The notes under the pieces: generated by a model
What the model saw: the letters and a program-made list of their open reading frames with translations, nothing else
What the model was told of the DNA's origin: nothing
The model's database searches: none
DNA from: Acanthaster planci
Lineage: Eukaryota > Echinodermata > Asteroidea > Valvatida > Acanthasteridae
Reading direction: 5' to 3'
DNA: 62,000 nt
NCBI RefSeq assembly: GCF_001949145.1
Contig: NW_019091374.1
Location: 1,646,670 to 1,708,669, forward strand
Shown: piece after piece, positions 47,631-59,085 of the stretch
Layout of the letters: every line of letters begins with the position of its first letter
Position numbering within the stretch: position 1 is the first letter of the stretch
Translations under genes and position numbers: made by a program

Positions 47631-50600
47631 CTTAAGTTCAGGGCAACTTTATTTGACAATTGACACTGCATGTCCCAATAGATACTGAGGGTCAGAGTTC
47701 AAAGAAGGCTTATTTGCATAGATTGCCACGCATCAACAATGCATGAATAAGCAATGCCCTGGGCATTTACCCAGGCGTACACGCAAGTCACATGTAGGTG
47801 ATTCATGCGACCGATGACCTTAACTTCTGAAAATAATCTCACCACAAATTTACCTTAACATACAGCATACAAGTGAACAGGTCGTTCAAATGATTTGGGA
47901 AAAGTAGGAACAGGTTCAAGCCCAAATGCCAAAAGAATGATTTTCAACAACAAGGAAGTTGGTGTTTTCTGGGAAAGTTCTAGCGTTGAGTTTTTTTCCG
48001 GGGTTGTTTCCCGACTTTAGTTTACCGAGGCCATTCTGTCCGAAGGAGGGGATGCCGTTACATAATGCCCCCGGTGGCCGGCAGGATGAGAACAGGATGC
48101 CGGTGGTTGTGCCGTGTTCTGCTGACCCGTCGTTTTGACACGCAACACCTTTTCCCCCGAAAATTTCATGAATGGGCAAAAACGTGTCCAATGCCAGGGG
48201 TGAATAAACTCCAATTGTCTGTCGCATTTTGTGAAATGCAGGCAATATTGAGACTATCACCTGTTGAACATACATGTAGCTATTTAGGGATTTTGCCATT
48301 CGGAGCAAAGTTTGAATTTCCTTGCAGGTCATCTACCAATTACCAACACGACTAGTGTGTTCAGAATTCGTCAAGTTCAACAAAGTAATGCAAAACTGTG
48401 TTCTCCTCTGTACGTGTAGTACATTAGTGCTGCTCACCACGATGACGACATACAACGGAAACTTTCCCCGAAAGTGTTTAAATAGTGGATACTGACAAAG
48501 GTTGAAATTATTCCCTGGCAGAACAATTATTGGGTAAAAGACAACATGAGATGTTGCATGAACTTGCATAATTAACACGACTCTAAACTGAATCTGAGTC
48601 TGAAAAGGAAACAAGAGGATAACAGGCAAAATCCCAAAAATTTTACCGCCATATTGGTTATGTTCCATGGAGCCAACACACGTACACGTATATATAACGC
48701 GGAGAGGTTCCTAAACGGTGCTAGTCTTCATTTTCCCATGAAGTTTCATACTTAGAACTTAAATAACAAAGGCATATATCATCACATCTCACTCTGGAAA
48801 ATCACGCTCTCATATCCATGCACTATAATGTATTTTCTAAACGCGTTCTTGTGTAGCTTATACACCACAACTCTCCAAGAATTTGAAAGGCGTGGATTTG
48901 AATTCAAATGGAAGGACATGATGGTACCTTGCTGTTGACCTCGAGCTGTTGTTGTCCCCTAATTTATTGACTCTAAGAAAATATTGACCCCGTCAGTTGC
49001 TTCCTTTGTTTCCCCCTGGATCGCGTTTCGGTTCAAATTTGCCGAGCTCTCCACACGGAGACGAAATTTTACAAGCTCGCTTGACCACTCAATCCTGATC
49101 AAACAAAAATGCCCTGTGCCCAGTAATAATGATAAATCAAGACCCTTTCTTTCTTCGAAGTACGATGCCCCGTTGAACTTTGAAGTGTTTTTAACAACTC
49201 CAAATTTACTAGTTGATCTTATGACAGATGAGAGATTGAGTCAAACGAAGGTATGACGAGAAGTAAACCAAGACTGTGAGTAACCTAAGACAAAGTAAGA
49301 ATATACGAAGGGATTCTATATTGTTGAGCAATGTGCAATGTGCTCACAAAAGTTGCGCAACGGACCTTTCTGCGAGGCCCAACGCTGGTGGCGTTTCACT
49401 TTGCATACAATGGATAAGACGCCAACAAATAAACAAGCAAGGTTATGATTCTCGGCAAGTGAGCCAAATTACAGGGCATTTTTCTAATTAGTTTGGGTAT
49501 GTTCCTGGAAGTCATCACCTGTGGAGCGTTTTAAAATTTTTAAACGTTTCGGAAAATCGTTGATCCATCGAGTTTACATACTTTTGCAAAATTGTAATAG
49601 TGGCGCTCGATATGAATTAATTTTCCTAATCCCAGATTCGGGTTTGCTCTTTCATGCGAGACTGAGTTAACAAGACGAATCTTATTTTAAAAAAATTCTC
49701 GTTCATCGTTTCGTTCATCGCTGTAAACTATCCAGAGAAACTGCTCGCAAAAAATCCAGACCGTAATAAACAGTAATTTACCTGTCATCGTCACATCTAT
49801 CTTGGCCGAAGCTAATTCATCCAAGGACTTTCCTGCTACTTGAATTGTTTTCTCTATTTTGAAAAGGCCTGAATAATTTCAGATGAAACTGGGTTAAATA
49901 AAAGTACAGATGCACTATAGCCGAGGGATATCATTTTATCCGAACGCTTTTCATCGCCGATGTATAGTCCCACAAGTACGCGTCCTTCAGACTAGGTTAG
50001 CGTGGCTCATTATTTCCGAATTAATTTCCCGCAATATCTGACAGAGGTCCACCTCGAATAGACTTACACGTGTGTGGGACAGTTTTTTCCTTTGCTACCG
50101 AAATGAAAAGACACCTATTGTGCGAGAAACCTGTAATGATGGGGGGGGGGTTAGAACAATCTCTAGGACAGAGTTTTTGGGAGAAAAAAGTCCTTTATAT
50201 AAAAGTGTTCGGTGGTGTGATCAAACTCCGAGAATCAACAGCGGGTTTAGCATGCCGGCGTTACCAACCCAACCGCCCAGTGCTGGCATTCGGCTGGCCA
50301 GCCACCGCGGCACCGTTGTGTCAACCCAGGACCGGCTGCCCGGCCGCGGCTAGGTGGGGAACAAATTTGGATACCTCCGCGCCACAGTCCAGAAGTCAAG
50401 TGGGTCGCGGACCCAGTGTGTGCTGCATTGGGCTAAAAAAAAAAGACAGATCCATATTTCAAAAGGGTGTATTTTTAATGGTCGGGTATTTACTGCGGGG
50501 GGAGGGGCTTTGTAGCCTTTTATTGTCTTGGTTGTAGCGCGATAAAAAAAATTGGAAGAGGCTTTTGGCTGTAACAAAATGTACAGTTTGGTGATAAGGG

Positions 50601-53600
50601 CTGGTACTGGAAGCCGCAACTGGTGAGCGGGCGGCGGGTTACACTGTGGAACCGTTCGGCAACAACATCCGTAGGCGCGAGTTAAAACAACCAAACGGTC
50701 GGTTTGGAGTCTTGAGCGGAAACAACGATGCCTTTGCGCGAATGCATGGGATTCCAGAAAGTAGTAGACTCTAAAAGAAACGTGTGAGTGGACCTATCGA
50801 AAAAGTAGAATATAAAATACAATCAGTGCTCTGAAATATGGAATTGCCAAGAGCATCGATTATATATTATATTCTTCTCAATATTCTGATCACGGTGCTG
50901 CGCAGCCCTTTCATATTAATAAAAAAATTAGTCCTTGCACATATTCCTTCCGAGTTAAGTTTGGATTTATTCGATGAAAACTCGTGACCTTTATGCCGAA
51001 TTCAACAATAAATGGGTCATCCAATCCAAGACAGTTGTAAAATCATAATGCCTTTGGAAGGGTTAAAAGTGTATCGGTGGTACAGTATGGTCATCTTTAA
51101 AATGTCCTTTTTTTGGGGGGGGGGTCAAAATTGCGAGCATTAATCAGTTTCCGGCAGGTACCAGACTCGATCGACTGGTGTCCGATAGCGACAAGCACGC
51201 TTTTGGCTGCCAATTAGCCACGAGAAATTAGCACTTATTAAGCATCGCTGCTGCTTTTGCGGTGAAATGCCAATCAGCCAGGTAAAGTAGTAAAGAAGAA
51301 GTGTTCCTACCATGATGAAATTAACACATCACGGCCTGACTTCAACGAGAGTGGCAAGTGAATGATCAAAATGTTTTAATGAGGAGAGTCAACTTTTGAA
51401 AGAAAAAGTCTGACTACAATTCGGGGGGAAAAATAGTAACATAATCAATGAATCAGTACAGAAATTTAACAAATTAAGCCACCCGATCAGTTAACAAAAT
51501 CATTATTTTATAACGCTGAACAAGGAGAATTTCCTTATTTCCCAAATTACTTAACACCACAATGAAACAGAACGAAAAGAAGAAAGAAATAAAATACTTT
51601 TCAGTCGTAAACAATTTGAATAAGATTCATGGGCAAAACAGGCACTGATTTATTTCACAACTAGTTCTCAAACTGAAGTCCTGAGAATCTGGCCAGCCAC
51701 GGGCCTGGTAAAATCCTCGCCATCTGCCAATGACTTCTGTCGGTTTTACCCCCAGTGACGCGAGGCGAAATGGAGCGTGAAAGCTAATTAACTGCTACCG
51801 TGGAACATGGCAGATTTACGGCACACTGATTGCAGCGCGGTGGGCCGTGAAAGAAGGGGGAAATGCCCCAGAGACAATGGGCTCCGTTCGTGAGCCACGA
51901 GGAAAAGGAAAAGTACATGTACCAGCCGTCAAAATTGGTACCAGACCAACAGTGTACATAATACAGGGGCAATTCGTGTGTTTCTAGTGGCACACGGGTA
52001 GTCTAATTGATTGAAATTCTTTCCACAAAGGAAAACTGAACTCGTCTTTCAGTTGTTTGTAGAAAAGGGAACACGAGCCTATATTGTTCTTTGAAAACCC
52101 GATACGGGTTTACAAAAGAGACGACACAAGTTAACAAATGAACATCTTACTCAGGCCACGGTTCAAACATAGAAAAAGATCAGAAAACATAACAGCCAAT
52201 ACACAGTTATTATCGCTAAATACCAAAGGACTGTCCGAGGTTTAAAAGACCCTGATATTTTCTGCCCAGTTTTGTTTTGCTGCAAATAGATAAATTGACC
52301 CTTATCAACCCAAACTTTGCAGCTACGACGCAGAAATGTCAATAAAGTACCTCATCCCTGAGGCGAGGAGGAAAACCATTTTCAACAGTTGAAGAGCGCC
52401 GTTTCTGCTTTCTCTTAACCCCACCTCTGTCGCATAACCCGTTTGACCAATGTATGGAGCGACTGCACTGCACAGCTGCGGCAAGAGTTCTCAACTTTCA
52501 AACGGTTTTCCCTACTTAGAAATACTTGGCATATCAAAAACTTCGAAGTACTATGCAATATCAGCTCAGGGGAAATCCACCCAACGCACTATATTGAGGA
52601 CAAAAGCCCGATATCTTTACAATTCTAAACATCCACTTGGCTATCTTCCCCCGATAAACTTACCGAGGGGTTTTGCAGCCGATAAGCAGTGCGTACTCTG
52701 CACGCGGAAGTGGCGCGCAGCTCACGGGACGGTGTACGACCGTGCCTGCACTTTTCATCCGCCGAGGGGGCCGGGTCGCGCGTGCTACACGGCTCCTAAC
52801 TCCACTCACTCAAGCCCTGCTTTGATTACGTGCCCGTGCCGAGGAGAACATCAATTGCCAACAGTCGACGGTATCGCGCCGTATCTCCCCCTTGTCTCGT
52901 CCCAATGGCCCATAAAGATTCCCCCCGATAGTGCCGTATCTGAAAATAGCGGTACTTACGAATTGGTTGGATGACTGATAGAGCGATAACCGGCGATAGC
53001 TAGATGGCTGGACGTCAACTGGACTTGAAACGGACGGACAGTGGGGTTTTCAGAGAGACAGTCCACTCATATCTGGTCAGGCTCGTCGGGTCGCAAAAGC
53101 CCACCTTTGGTTGCGTAACGCTGACAAGGTAGCCTTGCTCGTGGAAACCGATGGTCCAGCCCGGTTAGTACTCAGGCTTGCGTGGAGACTGCTTGCCCCG
53201 TGGAGGACTCGAAAAGTTTACGCTACAAGTGTGTGTACACCGAGTACACGACGCGCACCGCTGACACGTAATTTATACAGGCAAGTCACCGGCCGTGAAG
53301 TCCACGGTGATGCACCGTCCATGGCCTAAACGCCACCAACATCCAAAACGCGGATGGATGTGCCAAAGAGATTACGCCATCCGTCCTGGCTGGTATCCGA
53401 AAACGAGCAGCTCCACTAAACACATGCGCCGGTTGTGAGGGTTACCAACTGCGGCCGTAATTATGTACAGCGAGTAAGTGACCGAGGAACTTTGGCACCA
53501 GTTTTGTCAAGCTCGGCACCTCATTGGCTCACTGAGTATGGACCACGCACTAGCTGTGTACTAATATAGTCACAAGTGTGGTACGTTGACAATGGTTGCG

Positions 53601-56600
53601 GAAGGAAGGGTACACAGATTCTCCAGGCTATCCTACAGTGATGGAGACGTTTTTCATTTTGTATATTCATGTACCGAAGAAAGTATTGAGAAAAGTCAAA
53701 GCAGAGTTCCAACTTGAATTTTTTAACGCAATAATTATCTTTGAAAAAAAAAAACACTCCAAAATCTCAACTACGACTCCCGTCGCCATATTTGAAAATT
53801 TAGGACAACTTTTTTTTGGATTACACGTGCTTTACGACACCTATAAGGGGCCTTGTATACTGCTTAATTGCAGCTCTATTACACCCTTCTTTCAAGTTCC
53901 AAATGAAAAGACAAAACTGATATTCTCTTTTAAGTATTTGCAATTCGGATAAATGCGTCTAATTAAACTAGTAAAATGGTGGGGAAGCAGCAAACGAATA
54001 ACACTCATTCTTGGTCCAGCGAGAAAGATGATTTTGCACAATTTAGATCTAATAAATGCGAAATCAGTTTGACTGATTTGATGATCCACCGAAAGAGGCC
54101 AGGTGTAGGCCATTTATAGGCAACAAACGTCCGTAAAATATGCCTTTTCGAGACGACACTGTGGTCGAAATTGCTTCCCTTTCTCATCGGAGCATGCTTA
54201 AAATTAAAGAGTGCAGAGTACTTCATACAAAGACATCAGAAATGCCCGTTAAAAGATCACAATCCAAAGTTAATTTCTGAAGAAAAGCCTTGCCGAAGAG
54301 ATCTTCCAGATTTGTTGGGATTGTTCATGAAAGCACAAAAGCAATCGAAAGCTGAAAAAGCAGGGTTATTTGCTGCTCACTAACCCCTCAAATGTAACGA
54401 GGGTGAAGCTTAAGACTCGATCAGGCTAGCTCCCAGCAAACTATTAACAGATAATTCATTCATGGGGACATTGATACCGTGTGCTTGATGCATGTACTAT
54501 GCATTTTTCATGTATTTCATGGTACCCCAGACTTCTTGATCGCTTTACTCTGGCCCACTAGGCAACGGACCTACCCGCGTATAACTTTCCAACGCAGCCT
54601 AAAGTTGAGCCCTCGGACTTTGGGCCCTACTCAAGCTGATTCTGTTTAAATGATCGTAGATCATTAACGATCTATGTTACCCTAATATGGTCTAATTTGG
54701 AACAAGATAAGATATAGCCTGAAGGTGGAAATGTCGCCTTTACTGTGCACGGAATCAAACCGAACAGGCATGTGAGGTGTCGGTGGGCAAGCGGGGCGAT
54801 CGCTCGACTCCTTCCCCCTGTGGTTGTGGTGCAACGGTGGTTGATGTAAATGCCGAGGATAGACGCTGTTTGATCAAGGACCATTACACGGGTCGTAAAT
54901 GTCCCGGAGGGGCGGTGCAGTGTACTCTGTAGCGATTAGAAAGGAAAAAACATTGTTAGTTTTCCGTTGGGGGGGGTTGAAAAGTGGGACGCTTCTAAGG
55001 CAGCAAATGCAAGGTCAAAGTTTAGACGACATCTACAAATCGTGTCACTTGGGTTGACTTCTTTTTCGAACGCTGGAAGTTTGTGCTATTTCTCGTAAAT
55101 TTTCGTACTATTGGTGCAATCACCACTGCCAGTGTCATCTGACGTCAAAGCCATGGTCTTGAGACCTAACACAGTTATGTACCGGGTCCCTTGTCGTTGA
55201 CGTGGTTGGCCGACGTGTGTGTTTGTTCCAATGGCTAATATTTTTGGTTAACGCTCCCAGTGCAGTTTGTCTACAAGTCCAGAGTTGTCTTCGTCTTAAG
55301 TGCCGATACCACGGTTTCCGTCTGATTTAACCTCCACTGGCTGGCTGCCACCCATAATACCACGTCCAGGTCCTGCCTGAAGTCTGTATCGCAAACACAA
55401 CTTCTCAAGTTAAGCAGATCACGTGATTGGTCGACACACAAAACAACAGCAACAGTAATCAAACAGAAACTTGAACAAACAATAGTGAATTAAATGAAGC
55501 TTTTCTAGCTGCTCACGATGTTTTGCCAACGCCTACCAAGTTAAAACATCGCCTCGTGTACTCCAGATTCAACGACCTCTCTCCCTCATAAAACACAGGA
55601 TTGGCGATTTATTTTAATTAAAACATATCAGATTTTACAAATATTTAAACAGGAAATCTGACAATTTAAATCTCATTTTCTTCATTTGAGCAATTAATAA
55701 TATTTACAAATAGGTCATTTGGGAGACATTTTGTGGTAAATTTTTACAGCATTAGGGAGACACTGGCTTTTAGGGAGACATTTCAGTCTCAAACTACCAG
55801 AAGGAGGCCGAATATTTTGAGAGATGATAGTTTAGGGCCTAAAATGAAAACATACCAAGTTTGGTTCAGATCAGATTAGGGAATATTGAACTATGGGACA
55901 GTAAAGTTGGAAAATTTTGTGCACGTTCTTATGGGTATGTCTTCACACATACTGTCCAAGCCCGCATAAAATACAGGACATGTAGTGCAGCATTAACTTG
56001 TCCATGTTCTTGTTGATGCCAAGTCCGTCGTGTGAACGGCAAAAGGGGCAAAGCGCTATACCAGGTTCTAAACCATATTTTGAGTTTTGTCAAAAGTAGA
56101 GGTCACAGGATTCGTTAATTGACAAATGCCATCAAATACATGTTACTTTATTTACTGTCGAAAGTACATGCTATATACTTAGGCAAGTGGCTGATACCGG
56201 TTATTTTCTTACCAGGCTCTGATCGTAAAAAGCCGTCTCGTTGACAGAACTTGGTCTGAGCCGAGAGCTCAAAAGAAAGAGATTTATTTTGTTCATCAAG
56301 ACTTCTTATCAGGGCATGTTTCTATACCTTTGACGGGTCTATACGTACATGTATTTTACAACATTTGGGCCCAAAACACTTTTCTGTAATGCTACCACTT
56401 TGCGTGTATTGGGTTTATTTGAGATCCAGCTTCTTGATAAATAAAAGAATAATGATTTTGGCTTAATAAAAATAACTGTATCAAGAACATCTTATTAACG
56501 GTTTTGGTTTCACCATCATTTTGTAATCTCAATAAAACCGAGGAAAAGAAAGAAAGAAGTTGATTAAAATAAGGTCTGTATTTTATTGCATAATTCTACA

Positions 56601-58799
56601 CTAACACCTAACCGTGTTAATCTTGGAGTAAAGTATTCGCCTAATTCCTAAAACGAATCCAAAATTTGATTGAAATCACAAGTTGCTTGAATTGAACAAA
56701 AAAATCTCTGCCGACCTAGACTGCTTGTTAGTTACACGTGTGTACCCATAATTCCTACCATTTCTCAAGCGGTGTTAATTCTACACCACCGTGTTTGCAA
56801 AGAACCTCGAACACGGAGAGTTGGAAGTTGCGGTTAACCGAGGCTTCTCGCGTTTTCCCCAGTGCAGACTCCATGCAAAAGGGGGAATGTCGGAGAAGTC
56901 ACTGCTTTGTCAAGGGTTCATGATGACACGTACACAGGTATGCACCGGGGAATATAATGAACGACCTCCTGAGAGTCTGGGTTCCAAACCAACACAAACA
57001 CACTGCTATACAGACCATAACGATATACAGGCCTACCCCCGCTGAAAAAAATCAAATTGTTAAAACTTCTAAAGCACTCCAATATGTAAGATACACTTTA
57101 GAACTCAGGCTTGATCAGCCACGTTCCACTTTGTATTCGAATGACTTCTGGTTGAAAAATTTCTCAGCAAAGAGAATTCAGGTAGGCCTACATTGCCATG
57201 AAAAAGAAAAGGGATAAATCGCCATTAAAAAGAGATCGTTTTGCAACTTAAAGGAAATTGAGGCTGGGTTTAGGAAAAATGTAGCAAGGCCACTTGTGAG
57301 TAACATTACACATCCACACTAAGTACATGCAGTTCAGCCTCTTAACATTTGATTGAAAAACAACTTATCACTAAGCGTATTGATGTTGCATCCTCGGTTT
57401 GACAGGCACTTATTTCTTTGTATGAATGAACGAGGTACACACGAATTCAGAGAAAGTTTGTGCGATTGTTTAAACTTCAAGAAACATAACCAGGTTTACG
57501 GCAACCGTTGGCGATCAAGTTTCTACACTTTGCGGCCCGCTGCCCGCATGTTACTCACCCCATAGAATAACCCATTGTTAATTTTTCACATCGGGGTTGA
57601 ACCACGCGACCAAAATGAGAAAAAACCTACGGGCTCTCACGACAAGAAAGGAGCGACAGGGAGCGGTGTTATCTCCGCTCGGCGCACTGCATCTCTTTTC
57701 TTCTCTTCCCACTGAATGTTACTGGTACCTGTTATTTTATTGCCTCTCAAGTGTCATTCGAGACAGCGCGATCAATCATCGAGCACTCGCCGGCACACCA
57801 CTTTGCAAAGGTTTCAAAAAGGGTGCTTGAATTTTGCTTTCCTACACAAGTTCGCTGTAAATTTATAACTTGATTTTGGGATCAAGTTACTGGTAGAACC
57901 AGAACGTGATCACGTAGTAATTTCCACACGCTGTCAACTCTCTTTTGGTCAAGTTCATTGTTGTACTGTTTCCGTCCCCCCGCCACACAAAATGTGTGTA
58001 AATAGCGTGAAGTGGTGCGGCTTGCGATAACGCCATAGTCTTCCTCCCTCCGTGAATTCGAAACAAAGAAATCGAAAGGGAAAACTTCGAGTGAGCTGAA
58101 TGAACATCTCCTGCTTAGAATTCAGTCGAGGAGCATCAGTTGGATAACGATCATCATTTGGAGAAGGTGGTGGTACACGACAAGGAGAGATCCAGCTATT
58201 TAGACGGAGGATATGGTTGTGAATTTGCTGGTATTGTGACCTGGGTTTAGTGAAGCATTTTGGACGCCATTCTCCCTCATGCAAGGATGCAGATGTTGTG
58301 GTTTGATACTTCCCGAGTTCCCTTTTACCTCCAAATACTGAGCTCTGTATCGCGAACAGGTTGACAGTACAGACAGACACTGAAATTTGTGGGAAAAGCA
58401 CAACAAATGTGGGATTTTGAATACCTAACAATACAACACAATATACTCTGTAAGAAAACTTTCAGGACAGAAGTCCTCAAGAACGCTTGACAAGTACATG
58501 GCGAGAACTCTCCGGAAATGCCCGTCTTCAAGTTTTAGTTTCCACAAGATAGACCAAACCAACCAAGTGTCTGACATGTAGTAGGTATAATTGGAACACG
58601 GCAAGGAACGCGATATCAACTTCGGGTGTATCCTTCCCCCAGAATGAAGGGAAAGAAAGTCACTCAGCAATATTCAAAGAGGGAATTCGGAGAGATCCAT
58701 CATGGGAAAATGAAGAGCCAGGAAGCGAATAGCCGTACACAGTACAAACTACCTATTTGCGACAGAATGAACAATCCGGTTCCGCATACAACAAAAAGT
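47631..58799. other. Gene-free 5' flank
   Basis: No protein family is recognised. The longest frames (48332-47916, 50070-50537, 52450-52974, 57955-58431) have no conserved motif, no plausible splice partners and mixed composition. G+C-rich blocks occur near 50220-50360 and 52670-53470. A GATA-site doublet lies at 54705-54714. Nothing else stands out. Confidence 0.5.
54705..54714. promoter_or_regulatory. Overlapping GATA-site doublet upstream of the gene
   Basis: AGATAAGATA contains two overlapping AGATA cores about 9.5 kb upstream of the start codon. It is a weak candidate regulatory site. Confidence 0.25.
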
Positions 58800-58936
58800 T
58801 AAAGTCAGAAACAACAGTGACAAAGACAACAACAATACTAACAACAATTTAAAGTAGCATCAGCAGCAACATCAAACAAACCAACAAAACAAAAATAAGA
58901 AACAGAACACGAAAAACCGAAGCCATTAAAAAAAGC

Positions 58937-58984
<48 letters not shown>

Positions 58985-59085
58985 AAAAAAAAAAAAAAGA
59001 AAACAACAAAAAATATGTAACAGACAGCAAAATCAAACGCAAAAGAAAAACAAAAGAAAAAAAGAGAACATAAAACATTTAACAT
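58800..59085. repeat. A-rich, nearly T-free low-complexity block with A46 tract
   Basis: CAA/ACAA-type simple sequence leads into an uninterrupted run of A at 58938-58983 (46 bases), then more A-runs to 58998 and AAAAGAAAAACAAAAG-type sequence to about 59067. The minus-strand frame that reads as a run of Phe is an artefact of this tract. It could be the tail of a retroposed copy, but no body with target-site duplications was identified. Confidence 0.85.

Noticed and set aside
50070-50537. 155-residue plus-strand open frame
   Set aside because: Contains homopolymer G- and A-run translations and no family motif.
52450-52974. 174-residue plus-strand open frame
   Set aside because: Sits in a G+C-rich block, has no recognisable motif, and has another frame overlapping its start. 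Probably chance.
57955-58431. 158-residue minus-strand open frame upstream of the GATA gene
   Set aside because: No domain and no continuation across plausible splice sites. Not convincing as a 5' exon because exon 1 has an in-frame stop before its ATG.
58849-59085. Minus-strand frame with a long Phe run
   Set aside because: It is the translation of the poly-T complement of the A tract, not a membrane protein.
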